A stretch of DNA of 64,000 bases. It comes from Rebecca billardiae RCC1528 (Eukaryota; Haptophyta). Positions 32,526-44,037 of the stretch are shown here, one piece after another. Position 1 is the stretch's first letter; every line of letters starts with the position of its first letter. The position numbers and the translations under genes were made by a program. The notes under the pieces were generated by a model that was not told the DNA's origin, made no database searches, and saw only the letters and a program-made list of their open reading frames with translations. The stretch is taken from contig OZ251230.1 of the NCBI GenBank assembly GCA_965240325.2, positions 2,542,001-2,606,000 of the forward strand, in the 5' to 3' direction.

Positions 32526-34762
32526 CGGGCGCGGCGGCAGCGGCGGCGCAGCCGGGCGCGTGCGCGCCGCGCGCCGACGCCGCCGCGCCGACGCCGTCGC
32601 CCGCTGCGCCGCCGCCGCTCCCGCCCGAGTGGTGCGCCGCCGAGGCCGCGCTGCCTGACGGCTCCAAGGCACTCTACTACTGGAATAGAGCCACGCGCGA
32701 GTCCGTTTGGGAGAGGCCGCGCGCGCCGCCGGCGCCGCAGCGCGGCAGCCCCCTCGCCCCTCTGAACAGCGAGCCACATGCGGAGCTCGCACGGCCGCAG
32801 CCGCAGCAGATGCAGCCGCAGCCGCAGACGCAGACGCAGACGCACGGGGCGGCCGAGCACGGCGGCGGCGGCGGCGCCGACGCGGCTGCGGCGCCGCCCG
32901 CCGCCCCAGACTCCAAGGCCGCGCGCAAGGCCAAGGCGCGCGCCGCGAAGGAGGAGCGAGATCGCGCGCGCGCGGCCGCGGACGAGCTCGCGGCGCGGCG
33001 CGGCGCGGCGCTCGCGGCCGCGCGCGCGCAGGCCGCCCAGGAGGAGGCGGAGCGCGAGCAGGCGCGCGCGGCGCACGAGGCCGCGCGCGCCGCGCACTCG
33101 GACGAGACGCACGTTCAACTGATTGCCCAGCAGCGCGAGCTGCTCGCGCAAGCCGCGGCGAGCAAGGCCGCGGCGAGCGCCGCCGCCGCGTGGCCGCCTG
33201 CTGGGCCGGTCTCAGCCGCGCCGGGCGGCGGCGGCGCGCCCGAGCCGCGCGCGGTGCCGCCGCAGCACGAGCTCGCGCCCGTCGAGTGGCTCGCCGCGCA
33301 GCTCGGCCGCCCGCTCGGCGTGTGCCTTGACGCGTACGCGCGCGCGGGCGGTGACGTGGCGCGCGCGCGCTCGCTGCTTGAGGGCCAGGCGCAGCTGTTC
33401 GGCGGCCCGCCGCCGGCAGCCTTGCCGCGCGCCCTGCCCTTCTCATCGGGCGGCGAGGGCGGCGCGCGCGCGCACCGCGCGCCCGCGGGCGCGCCCGCGC
33501 TCGCAGCGCTCGACGAGCGCGGTGCCGACAGCATGCCAATGCCCGCCGCGCGCTCGGTGCCGGCGCCGGCCGCGCCGGCCGCGCGCGTGCACCCGAGCGC
33601 GGCGCAGCTCGAGCTGCCCATGGCCGCGGTGGAGCACGCTCTGAGCGCGGCGGGCGACGCGGTGCTCGGCAGCGGCGGCTGGGCGACGGTGTACGCGGGC
33701 GCGCTCGGCGGCCGCCCCGTCGCGCTCAAGCTCTTCCACCGCGCCGAGACGGCGGAGGCCGCGCGCGCGTTCCACTCCGAGCTGGCGGCGCTCGCGCAGT
33801 GCGCGGGGCACGCGCACGTGCTCGGCCTCCTCGGCTGGGCGCGCGCCGCGCCGCCGTCCTCCGCGCCCGGCCGCGCGGAGGGCTGGTCCTCTCTCGCGCT
33901 CGTGCTCGAGCGCGCGCAGAGCGGCGGCTCGCTGTCCGAGCTGCTGCACGAGGCGGAGCCCGGGGCGGAGCTCTCGCTAGCGGAGCGCGTGGGCCTCGCG
34001 GCCGGCGCCGCGGCGGGCCTCGCGCACATGCACGCGCGCGCGCTCGTGCACGCCGACGTCAAGTCGGCCAACGTGCTGCGCGGCGCGGACGGGCGCGCCA
34101 AGCTGTGCGACCCGGCGCCTGAGAGCGGGGGCACGCGCGGCTATATCGCCCCCGAGCTCGAGCCGGCGCCGGGCTCGGCGCCGCTGGGTGCCGCGCGCGC
34201 GCAGCAGCAGCCCACGCCCAGCTCGGACGTGTTCGCCCTCGGCGTCGTGCTGCGCGAGCTGCTGGAGGACCGGCTGCCCTTCGACGGCGGCCGGCCGGAG
34301 CCGCTGCTGTGGCGCGCGCCGTACGGCGCGGCCGCGCCCGCGTGGACCGAGGCCGCGCACGAGGCCGTGCTGCAGCTCACCGACCGCTGCCTGTACGTGC
34401 AGCACCCGCATGAGCGCGCGGCCGCGAGCGAGCTGCGCGACGCGCTCGAGGGGCTCGCGCGCGCGATCGCGCCGCCGGGCGAGCCCGCGCCGGGCGGGGG
34501 CGCGCGCGCCGCGCCGGAGCACGAGCGCGCGTGCGCCGTGTGCCTCCGCCCGCTCGACGAGGTCGCGATGGCCAAGTTCGAGCCGTGCTCGCACACGTCC
34601 ACGTGCTACGGCTGCGCGCTGCTCATCCGGCAGAACGCCGAGCGCAGGGGGCGGCCCGAGGACAACGCGTGCCCGATCTGCCGCCGGATCATCGGCAAGG
34701 TGAAGAAGGGCCGGCCGGGGCAGTGGCAGAACACGTTCGCGCGGCCGCGGCGGCATGGATAG
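28213..34762 (+). CDS. Giant coiled-coil / J-like / WW / UBA-like / protein kinase / RING protein, 2 exons
   Basis: Exons 28213-30659 and 30805-34762 join in phase (2134 aa). Residues about 20-600 are Ala/Glu/Arg-rich coiled coil. About 620-665 contain RRQTAKLHPDRAGDDADAAA, a J-domain-like HPD segment. A polyQ run lies near 1378. A WW domain is at about 1420-1455 (LPPEW...YYWNRATRESVWERP). A UBA-like helix bundle is near 1645-1680 (GVCLDAYARAGGDVARARS). A TKL-like kinase spans about 1755-2035: GSGGWATVYAG, VALKLF, HADVKSANVL, YIAPELE, SSDVFALGVVLREL; DFG is replaced by DPA. A C-terminal RING follows (CAVC, CSHTSTCYGC, CPIC). Predicted role: a ubiquitin ligase tethered to a kinase or pseudokinase. 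Its 3' part is duplicated downstream. Confidence 0.88.
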
Positions 34763-37700
34763 GCAGAGCCGCGTGCCGTGCGGCGACCGCGCGTGCTGAT
34801 GCTGAATCAGTCGTCGTCATCATCCAGACCATGGCGTTCTGGGGGGACCCAAGCGGTGTAAGAGTCAGGTGACGAGGAGAATCTGCGCGGCCCAGGAGGC
34901 AGGTCGAAGAGAGCGGCAATGTCAGGGCACATGTTGGCCCGCGCGAACAGGACCTTGTGAGTTGTGCTCTCCGCCCTCGATGATGCCCTCGCAGTCCGCG
35001 TCGTAGTCCCCCGCTTCGCTGTCGGAGTCGCTGATGCCACTGATAACGCCAGGATATGTCGTCACGCAGCATGCGCATGCGCGCCTGCGCCGCAACGGCG
35101 GCCTGAGTCGGAGCGCGCGCCGCGTGCGCCGCCACGCGCCGCCGCCACGCGCCGCCGCCGCGCCGCCGCCGCCCGGCGCCGCGCGCGCGCCCGCCGCACC
35201 CCCCGCCGCCCGCGCGCGCGCACGCGCGGCGCGGCTGCGCGCGCGGGCGCTAGGCGGTGGCGTGCGCCGGCGGCGGGGCGGCGACGGGCGGCGCTCGCGC
35301 CCTGCGATGCACCCACGCCGCCGCCCGAGGCGGTCCGGCCGCCGCGTGCGCTCGCGCGCGCGCTACGCCCACCACTCGCGTGGGTGTCGCCGCCCGCTCG
35401 GTTCCGAAAGTCCGGGAGGTCGACGACGAGTCGACGACGGACGTTCTAAGAACTTGTAAGAACTGTTCTCGGTCGCCTGGAAGGTTCCCCGATAAGTGAG
35501 CCGTGGCTGGCGTTAGCCAGATCATACGGGCCTCGTCCGACATGCTCATATGGCATTCAGGCTTTTCCCTCTGAATCCCAGCCCTACAGAAAGGTGGCTG
35601 TAGTACTACTGTCAACTTCTTCTGACCGCCTATGAAATCAGTGGCGAACAGCCTGAATCAGTGGGCACTTTGGGCAGCGATGCCCGTTCAGTTTGTTCTC
35701 ATGGCGTATCAGACGAATGTTCTGCGAGCTGGGAATACGACTGCGTTCATAGTAGTGTGATAGTGACGACACCTGCGCCGCTGCGCGGCGCGCGCCACCG
35801 CACGATGGCCGCTGCTGAACCGGATAGAACGAAGTCCGGACGATTGCTCGTCGGGCGGCGTGCGCGCGGGCACCGTGCACATGGCGCACGCGCGCGCGAG
35901 AGGTGATGGGGCGGGCGGCGGCGCGGCCGCGCAGTGCGCGGGGCACGCGCACGTGCTCGGCCTCCTCGGCTGGGCGCGCGCCGCGCCGCCGTCCTCCGCG
36001 CCCGGCCGCGCGGAGGGCTGGTCCTCTCTCGCGCTCGTGCTCGAGCGCGCGCAGAGCAGCCGCGTGCCGTGCGGCGACCGCGCGTGCTGCCCGCAATCTG
36101 CGCGGCCCAGGAGGCAGGTCGAAGAGAGCGGCAATGTCAGGGCACATGTTGGCCCGCGCGAACAGGACCTTGTGCTCTCCGCCCTCGATGATGCCCTCGC
36201 AGTCCGCGTCGTAGTCCCCCGCTTCGCTGTCGGAGTCGCTGATGCCACTGATAACGCCAGGATATGTCGTCACGCAGCATGCGCATGCGCGCCTGCGCCG
36301 CAACGGCGGCCTGAGTCGGAGCGCGCGCCGCGTGCGCCGCCACGCGCCGCCGCCACGCGCCGCCGCCGCGCCGCCGCCGCCCGGCGCCGCGCGCGCGCCC
36401 GCCGCACCCCCCGCCGCCCGCGCGCGCGCACGCGCGGCGCGGCTGCGCGCGCGGGCGCTAGGCGGTGGCGTGCGCCGGCGGCGGGGCGGCGACGGGCGGC
36501 GCTCGCGCCCTGCGATGCACCCACGCCGCCGCCCGAGGCGGTCCGGCCGCCGCGTGCGCTCGCGCGCGCGCTACGCCCACCACTCGCGTGGGTGTCGCCG
36601 CCCGCTCGGTTCCGAAAGTCCGGGAGGTCGACGACGAGTCGACGACGGACGTTCTAAGAACTTGTAAGAACTGTTCTCGGTCGCCTGGAAGGTTCCCCGA
36701 TAAGTGAGCCGTGGCTGGCGTTAGCCAGATCATACGGGCCTCGTCCGACATGCTCATATATGGCATTCAGGCTTTTCCCTCTGAATCCCAGCCCTACAGA
36801 AAGGTGGCTGTAGTACTACTGTCAACTTCTTCTGACCGCCTATGAAATCAGTGGCGAACAGCCTGAATCAGTGGGCACTTTGGGCAGCGATGCCCGTTCA
36901 GTTTGTTCTCATGGCGTATCAGACGAATGTTCTGCGAGCTGGGAATACGACTGCGTTCATAGTGTGATAGTGACGACACCTGCGCCGCTGCGCGGCGCGC
37001 GCCACCGCACGATGGCCGCTGCTGAACCGGATAGAACGAAGTCCGGACGATTGCTCGTCGGGCGGCGTGCGCGCGGGCACCGTGCACATGGCGCACGCGC
37101 GCGCGAGAGGTGATGGGGCGGGCGGCGGCGCGGCCGCGCAGTGCGCGGGGCACGCGCACGTGCTCGGCCTCCTCGGCTGGGCGCGCGCCGCGCCGCCGTC
37201 CTCCGCGCCCGGCCGCGCGGAGGGCTGGTCCTCTCTCGCGCTCGTGCTCGAGCGCGCGCAGAGCAGCCGCGTGCCGTGCGGCGACCGCGCGTGCTGCCCG
37301 CAATCTGCGCGGCCCAGGAGGCAGGTCGAAGAGAGCGGCAATGTCAGGGCACATGTTGGCCCGCGCGAACAGGACCTTGTGCTCTCCGCCCTCGATGATG
37401 CCCTCGCAGTCCGCGTCGTAGTCCCCCGCTTCGCTGTCGGAGTCGCTGATGCCACTGATAACGCCAGGATATGTCGTCACGCAGCATGCGCATGCGCGCC
37501 TGCGCCGCAACGGCGGCCTGAGTCGGAGCGCGCGCCGCGTGCGCCGCCACGCGCCGCCGCCACGCGCCGCCGCCGCGCCGCCGCCGCCCGGCGCCGCGCG
37601 CGCGCCCGCCGCACCCCCCGCCGCCCGCGCGCGCGCACGCGCGGCGCGGCTGCGCGCGCGGGCGCTAGGCGGTGGCGTGCGCCGGCGGCGGGGCGGCGAC

Positions 37701-38724
37701 GGGCGGCGCTCGCGCCCTGCGATGCACCCACGCCGCCGCCCGAGGCGGTCCGGCCGCCGCGTGCGCTCGCGCGCGCGCTACGCCCACCACTCGCGTGGGT
37801 GTCGCCGCCCGCTCGGTTCCGAAAGTCCGGGAGGTCGACGACGAGTCGACGACGGACGTTCTAAGAACTTGTAAGAACTGTTCTCGGTCGCCTGGAAGGT
37901 TCCCCGATAAGTGAGCCGTGGCTGGCGTTAGCCAGATCATACGGGCCTCGTCCGACATGCTCATATGGCATTCAGGCTTTTCCCTCTGAATCCCAGCCCT
38001 ACAGAAAGGTGGCTGTAGTACTACTGTCAACTTCTTCTGACCGCCTATGAAATCAGTGGCGAACAGCCTGAATCAGTGGGCACTTTGGGCAGCGATGCCC
38101 GTTCAGTTTGTTCTCATGGCGTATCAGACGAATGTTCTGCGAGCTGGGAATACGACTGCGTTCATAGTGTGATAGTGACGAGACCTGCGCCGCTGCGCGG
38201 CGCGCGCCACCGCACGATGGCCGCTGCTGAACCGGATAGAACGAAGTCCGGACGATTGCTCGTCGGGCGGCGTGCGCGCGGGCACCGTGCACATGGCGCA
38301 CGCGCGCGCGAGAGGTGATGGGGCGGGCGGCGGCGCGGCGCGGGGGGGGTGAGCCGCCACCGAGCGCGGCGCGCCGCCGCCACGCCCGCCGCCGTCCTGA
38401 CGCCGCCGGCGCGCGCCGCGCTCTGGCGCGTGCGCGCGCCGGCGCCGGCGCCGATGCTGACGGTCGCGCGGCGCGCGCGGCGAGGACGGCAGCGCGCTCG
38501 GCGCCGCGAACCGCTCGTCGGACGCGCCACCGCCGTCGTCGCCGCCACCGCTCGAGCTTCACGGGCCGCCCCGCCGCCGGCGCGCGCCGCCCGCCGCCGG
38601 GCGCCGCGCGCGCGCAGCCGCGCCGCGCGTGCGCGCGCGCGCGCCGCCGCGCGGCGCCGAGACGCGCGCGCGTGCGCGTTCGTGGTGCAGGTGTGCTCCC
38701 AAGGAGCGCGCTCCCCGACGTGGG

Positions 38725-39269
38725 CAGGCGCAGCTGTTCGGCGGCCCGCCACCGGCAGCCTTGCCGCGCGCCCTGCCCTTCTCATCGGGCGGCGAGGGCG
38801 GCGCGCGCGCGCACCGCGCGCACGCGGGCGCGCCCGCGCTCGCAGCGCTCGACGAGCGCGGTGCCGACAGCATGCCGATGCCCGCCGCGCGCTCGGCGCC
38901 GGCGCCGGCCGCGCCGGCCGCGCGCGTGCACCCGAGCGCGGCGCAGCTCGAGCTGCCCATGGCCGCGGTGGAGCACGCTCTGAGCGCGGCGGGCGACGCG
39001 GTGCTCGGCAGCGGCGGCTGGGCGACGGTGTACGCGGGCGCGCTCGGCGGCCGCCCCGTCGCGCTCAAGCTCTTCCACCGCGCCGAGACGGCGGAGGCCG
39101 CGCGCGCGTTCCACTCCGAGCTGGCGGCGCTCGCGCAGTGCGCGGGGCACGCGCACGTGCTCGGCCTCCTCGGCTGGGCGCGCGCCGCGCCGCCGTCCTC
39201 CGCGCCCGGCCGCGCGGAGGGCTGGTCCTCTCTCGCGCTCGTGCTCGAGCGCGCGCAGAGCGGCGGCTG
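38725..39269 (+). pseudogene. Truncated kinase N-lobe fragment
   Basis: Matches the parent gene from the UBA/kinase linker (AQLFGGPPPAAL) through the glycine loop and lysine to LERAQSGG. There it meets a TGA and joins an antisense piece of the acidic-protein gene at a short GGCGGCT/GGTGACGAGG junction. It lacks the catalytic loop, C-lobe and RING, so it cannot encode an active kinase. Confidence 0.85.
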
Positions 39270-40697
39270 ACGAGGAGAATCGGCCCAGGAGGCAGGTCGA
39301 AGAGAGCGGCAATGTCAGGGCACATGTTGGCCCGCGCGAACAGGACCTTGTGCTCTCCGCCCTCGATGATGCCCTCGCAGTCCGCGTCGTAGTCCCCCGC
39401 TTCGCTGTCGGAGTCGCTGATGCCACTGATAACGCCAGGATATGTCGTCACGCAGCATGCGCATGCGCGCCTGCGCCGCAACGGCGGCCTGAGTCGGAGC
39501 GCGCGCCGCGTGCGCCGCCACGCGCCGCCGCCACGCGCCGCCGCCGCGCCGCCGCCGCCCGGCGCCGCGCGCGCGCCCGCCGCACCCCCCGCCGCCCGCG
39601 CGCGCGCACGCGCGGCGCGGCTGCGCGCGCGGGCGCTAGGCGGTGGCGTGCGCCGGCGGCGGGGCGGCGACGGGCGGCGCTCGCGCCCTGCGATGCACCC
39701 ACGCCGCCGCCCGAGGCGGTCCGGCCGCCGCGTGCGCTCGCGCGCGCGCTACGCCCACCACTCGCGTGGGTGTCGCCGCCCGCTCGGTTCCGAAAGTCCG
39801 GGAGGTCGACGACGAGTCGACGACGGACGTTCTAAGAACTTGTAAGAACTGTTCTCGGTCGCCTGGAAGGTTCCCCGATAAGTGAGCCGTGGCTGGCGTT
39901 AGCCAGATCATACGGGCCTCGTCCGACATGCTCATATGGCATTCAGGCTTTTCCCTCTGAATCCCAGCCCTACAGAAAGGTGGCTGTAGTACTACTGTCA
40001 ACTTCTTCTGACCGCCTATGAAATCAGTGGCGAACAGCCTGAATCAGTGGGCACTTTGGGCAGCGATGCCCGTTCAGTTTGTTCTCATGGCGTATCAGAC
40101 GAATGTTCTGCGAGCTGGGAATACGACTGCGTTCATAGTGTGATAGTGACGAGACCTGCGCCGCTGCGCGGCGCGCGCCACCGCACGATGGCCGCTGCTG
40201 AACCGGATAGAACGAAGTCCGGACGATTGCTCGTCGGGCGGCGTGCGCGCGGGCACCGTGCACATGGCGCACGCGCGCGCGAGAGGTGATGGGGCGGGCG
40301 GCGGCGCGGCGCGGGGGGGGTGAGCCGCCACCGAGCGCGGCGCGCCGCCGCCACGCCCGCCGCCGTCCTGACGCCGCCGGCGCGCGCCGCGCTCTGGCGC
40401 GTGCGCGCGCCGGCGCCGGCGCCGATGCTGACGGTCGCGCGGCGCGCGCGGCGAGGACGGCAGCGCGCTCGGCGCCGCGAACCGCTCGTCGGACGCGCCA
40501 CCGCCGTCGTCGCCGCCACCGCTCGAGCTTCACGGGCCGCCCCGCCGCCGGCGCGCGCCGCCCGCCGCCGGGCGCCGCGCGCGCGCAGCCGCGCCGCGCG
40601 TGCGCGCGCGCGCGCCGCCGCGCGGCGCCGAGACGCGCGCGCGTGCGCGTTCGTGGTGCAGGTGTGCTCCCAAGGAGCGCGCTCCCCGACGTGGGCA

Positions 40698-42072
40698 GGC
40701 GCAGCTGTTCGGCGGCCCGCCACCGGCAGCCTTGCCGCGCGCCCTGCCCTTCTCATCGGGCGGCGAGGGCGGCGCGCGCGCGCACCGCGCGCACGCGGGC
40801 GCGCCCGCGCTCGCAGCGCTCGACGAGCGCGGTGCCGACAGCATGCCGATGCCCGCCGCGCGCTCGGCGCCGGCGCCGGCCGCGCCGGCCGCGCGCGTGC
40901 ACCCGAGCGCGGCGCAGCTCGAGCTGCCCATGGCCGCGGTGGAGCACGCTCTGAGCGCGGCGGGCGACGCGGTGCTCGGCAGCGGCGGCTGGGCGACGGT
41001 GTACGCGGGCGCGCTCGGCGGCCGCCCCGTCGCGCTCAAGCTCTTCCACCGCGCCGAGACGGCGGAGGCCGCGCGCGCGTTCCACTCCGAGCTGGCGGCG
41101 CTCGCGCAGTGCGCGGGGCACGCGCACGTGCTCGGCCTCCTCGGCTGGGCGCGCGCCGCGCCGCCATCCTCCGCGCCCGGCCGCGCGGAGGGTTGGTCCT
41201 CGCTGGCGCTCGTGCTCGAGCGCGCGCAGAGCGGCGGCTCGCTGTCCGAGCTGCTGCACGAGGCGGAGCCCGGGGCGGAGCTCTCGCTAGCGGAGCGCGT
41301 GGGCCTCGCGGCCGGCGCCGCGGCGGGCCTCGCGCACATGCACGCGCGCGCGCTCGTGCACGCCGACGTCAAGTCGGCCAACGTGCTGCGCGGCGCGGAC
41401 GGGCGCGCCAAGCTGTGCGACCCGGCGCCTGAGAGCGGGGGCACGCGCGGCTACATCGCCCCCGAGCTCGAGCCGGCGCCGGGCTCGGCGCCGCTGGCTG
41501 CCGCGCGCGCGCAGCAGCAGCCCACGCCCAGCTCGGACGTGTTCGCCCTCGGCGTCGTGCTGCGCGAGCTGCTGGAGGACCGGCTGCCCTTCGACGGCGG
41601 CCGGCCGGAGCCGCTGCTGTGGCGCGCGCCGTACGGCGCGGCCGCGCCCGCGTGGACCGAGGCCGCGCACGAGGCCGTGCTGCAGCTCACCGACCGCTGC
41701 CTGTACGTGCAGCACCCGCATGAGCGCGCGGCCGCGAGCGAGCTGCGCGACGCGCTCGAGGGGCTCGCGCGCGCGATCGCGCCGCCGGGCGAGCCCGCGC
41801 CGGGCGGGGGCGCGCGCGCCGCGCCGGAGCACGAGCGCGCGTGCGCCGTGTGCCTCCGCCCGCTCGACGAGGTCGCGATGGCCAAGTTCGAGCCGTGCTC
41901 GCACACGTCCACGTGCTACGGCTGCGCGCTGCTCATCCGGCAGAACGCCGAGCGCAGGGGGCGGCCCGAGGACAACGCGTGCCCGATCTGCCGCCGGATC
42001 ATCGGCAAGGTGAAGAAGGGCCGGCCGGGGCAGTGGCAGAACACGTTCGCGCGGCCGCGGCGGCATGGATAG
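40698..42072 (+). CDS. Second kinase-RING module (partial duplicate of the giant gene)
   Basis: Nearly identical to parent residues from the UBA-kinase linker to the C-terminus: the kinase (GSGGWATVYAG, VALKLF, HADVKSANVL, DPA in place of DFG) and the RING (CAVC, CSHTSTCYGC, CPIC) are both complete, with the same stop. Visible differences include A for G in SAPLAAARA and scattered silent changes. The coiled-coil, J-like and WW parts are absent. In-frame ATGs occur only inside the linker (MPMPAARS, about 40843). GTGGGCAG just before 40698 could act as a splice acceptor for an unknown upstream exon. It may be an expressed short paralogue or a non-functional copy. Confidence 0.7.
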
Positions 42073-42485
42073 GCAGAGCCGCGTGCCGTGCGGCGACCGC
42101 GCGTGCTGCCCGCACCTGCGCGCGCGCGCACCACCATTCGTCGTCAGCACAGTGCATGCGGTGCATGTGACGCGCGCCAATCTCAGGCTGGTGAGCAGCT
42201 GCCAGGCCCCACCGCAGGGCCTCAGGCACCTGCGCCCGCCTGGCGCGCGATGATGCGATCAACTCGCCAACTCGGGGCATGAGCTGCGGCCGAGATGATA
42301 TGCCACTGATAACGCCAGGATATTTCGTCACGCAGCATGCGCATGCATACTGCTCTTTCCCGGCCGACTGGCGACTACGCGACTCGTCAGTCTAGCGGCG
42401 GCCGCTGCGCTACAAGCGGCGCGGGCCGGGGCCGCGGGCGCGGCCGGAAGTGCCGTGCCGTCCGGTCATGAAATAAGATGCTGAA

Positions 42486-42983
42486 TCAGTCGTCGTCATC
42501 ATCCAGACCATGGCGTTCTGGGGGGACCCAAGCGGTGTAAGAGTCAGGTGACGAGGAGAATCTGCGCGGCCCAGGAGGCAGGTCGAAGAGAGCGGCAATG
42601 TCAGGGCACATGTTGGCCCGCGCGAACAGGACCTTGTGCTCTCCGCCCTCGATGATGCCCTCGCAGTCCGCGTCGTAGTCGCCCGCTTCGCTGTCGGAGT
42701 CTTCGTCGTACTCATCTTCACCTGCCAAGCGTCTCGCTAGATTCCGGTCCGTTCTATCCGTCACGGGTGTACCGCTGGTCTCCTCTGGGCTACCGATCCC
42801 ATGTCGGCGCGGCGGCACCCACGCTGTGCGCAGCTCCGCGGCAGCCGCGGATTCGTCGGACGCGCCGAACAGCTCGAGGAGGTCATGCCCAACGCCGGCG
42901 CCACTCTTGCGCATCAGATCGAGCACGTCGCAGTCGTCGCTGTCGAGGTCGCTGTCGTCCTCGTGCGTGAGTCGGGCGGTCAT
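42486..42983 (-). CDS. Small acidic protein with an internal two-fold repeat
   Basis: A 165-aa single-exon ORF from the ATG at 42983 (MTARLTHEDDSDLDSDDCD) to a poly-Asp C-terminus (HGLDDDDD). The two halves are similar: DSDDCDVLDL...DLLELFGASDE...LRTAWVPPRRHG and DSEAGDYDAD...DIAALFDLPPG...SYTAWVPPERHG. I recognise no family. The TAWVPPxRHG and (D)LxxLF motifs could be peptide-binding or coactivator-like motifs, but that is speculation. Four antisense-oriented fragments of its 3' half are scattered through the upstream array, which suggests this is the intact source copy. Confidence 0.7.
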   Translation of the reverse strand: MTARLTHEDDSDLDSDDCDVLDLMRKSGAGVGHDLLELFGASDESAAAAELRTAWVPPRRHGIGSPEETSGTPVTDRTDRNLARRLAGEDEYDEDSDSEAGDYDADCEGIIEGGEHKVLFARANMCPDIAALFDLPPGPRRFSSSPDSYTAWVPPERHGLDDDDD

Positions 42984-43878
42984 TGCTCGCGCCACGGGCT
43001 TGTCGCGGCCGGGCTTGCCCCGTCGTGTCGCACCTCGGGTGATGCACCCCTGCGCGTTTTGACGGCCCGCGTTTTCCCCCGGCGGGGCAAATAATGAATG
43101 ATCAATATAGGGAATGGGGAATCGCCGCCCATTTTGTAGCCAATACTGATGATGAAGTAAGCGTGGCGGGTAATCAGCAATTTATCATATTGAGTCATTA
43201 TACCGATTTCGTCTGGAAGGACGAAGACTTACCCTCGGTCGGCGGCCTCCGCGCGGAGATGGTATATCTGAGGTGTTTGGGTAAATTCCGGGCATCTCCA
43301 ACGATTTACAGACAAGGGATACCACAACCCACCCCCTTGATACCACGGCCAAGGGAGAGGGTGCCCGCGCCCCAGTGGCGCGCTCGTCGGATGTGAGCAC
43401 ACATCTTTTTGCCCGGCGCCCTGCGGCGGCGGCGGCAAGGGCGTGCTCCGCTGGCTGGGCAAGCGCACTGGGCACGGCGCTGCGGGCGCGGATGTGCCCG
43501 TGAAGCCGGCGCGTGCGCGGACGGACCGTGTTCGGTGTTGCCAGTCCGAGAGCCGTCCGGCGGCCCTCCTGCGCCGCGCCGACTCAGTGTGTGCCGCCAC
43601 GCCTCTTATTTCGCCTCGACTTCGGGGCAGCGCGCACGCGCGCGCCGCCTCAAAGCCAGCCTTAATGCCGCGCCGCAGCCGACCGCGCGCGCGCCGAGCG
43701 TGACGTGGTCGGGAAGGATGCGGGCGGATGATCGACGTCAGACTAACTTCCACGGACCCGAGCAGACCGCGCTGCCGGTGCCCGACGCCAGGCCACCGGA
43801 TCTCGGTTTGCGTAACAGTCATATGATGCCATATCGGAATCCGGAGATAGCCGTACCGATCGACAGAGTCAGAGTCAC
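42984..43878. other. Mostly non-coding, with an AT-rich patch
   Basis: About 900 bp. An ATG-initiated 100-codon ORF at 43094-43396 (+) begins MNDQYREWGIAAHFVANTDD in an unusually AT-rich patch; it has no recognised domain and I rate it unlikely as a gene. The remainder is GC-rich with only shadow ORFs. Confidence 0.5.
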
Positions 43879-44037
43879 CACAGCAACGACTTCTTTTTTA
43901 AAGCGGCCGTTAGCGTGTCCAGCGGCCAGATTAATTTTCGAAAAATTACTATGCGCTGCGCGCGCGCCCCTAGGGGGCGGCGCGCGCGCGCGGCTGGTCC
44001 CCCCTGCATGCCCGCACCGTCAGCTGCCTGATTGCCG

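Larger units (their letters stand above)
34763..42485. repeat. Complex tandem array of duplicated gene fragments
   Basis: Four copies of an about 0.9-kb segment E start near 35030, 36238, 37446 and 39417 (spacing about 1208, 1208 and 1971 bp), with a truncated fifth at about 42299-42346. Between them are fragments of the kinase exon (129 bp at about 35929-36057 and 37136-37264; about 545 bp at 38725-39269; the full module at 40698-42072), its 3' flank (CCGTGCGGCGACCGCGCGTG) and pieces of the acidic-protein gene (34799-35029, 36096-36237, about 37306-37445, about 39282-39416). Copies differ by few substitutions and small indels (for example CATATATGG versus CATATGG). E has no recognised gene. 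Fusion frames such as 35638-36303 on the minus strand are chimeric by-products. Confidence 0.9.

Noticed and set aside
35638-36303. 221-codon minus-strand ORF and its repeat at 36848-37510
   Set aside because: It is a chimera of a piece of the acidic gene and an antisense kinase fragment within the array; listed only as a by-product, not as a gene.
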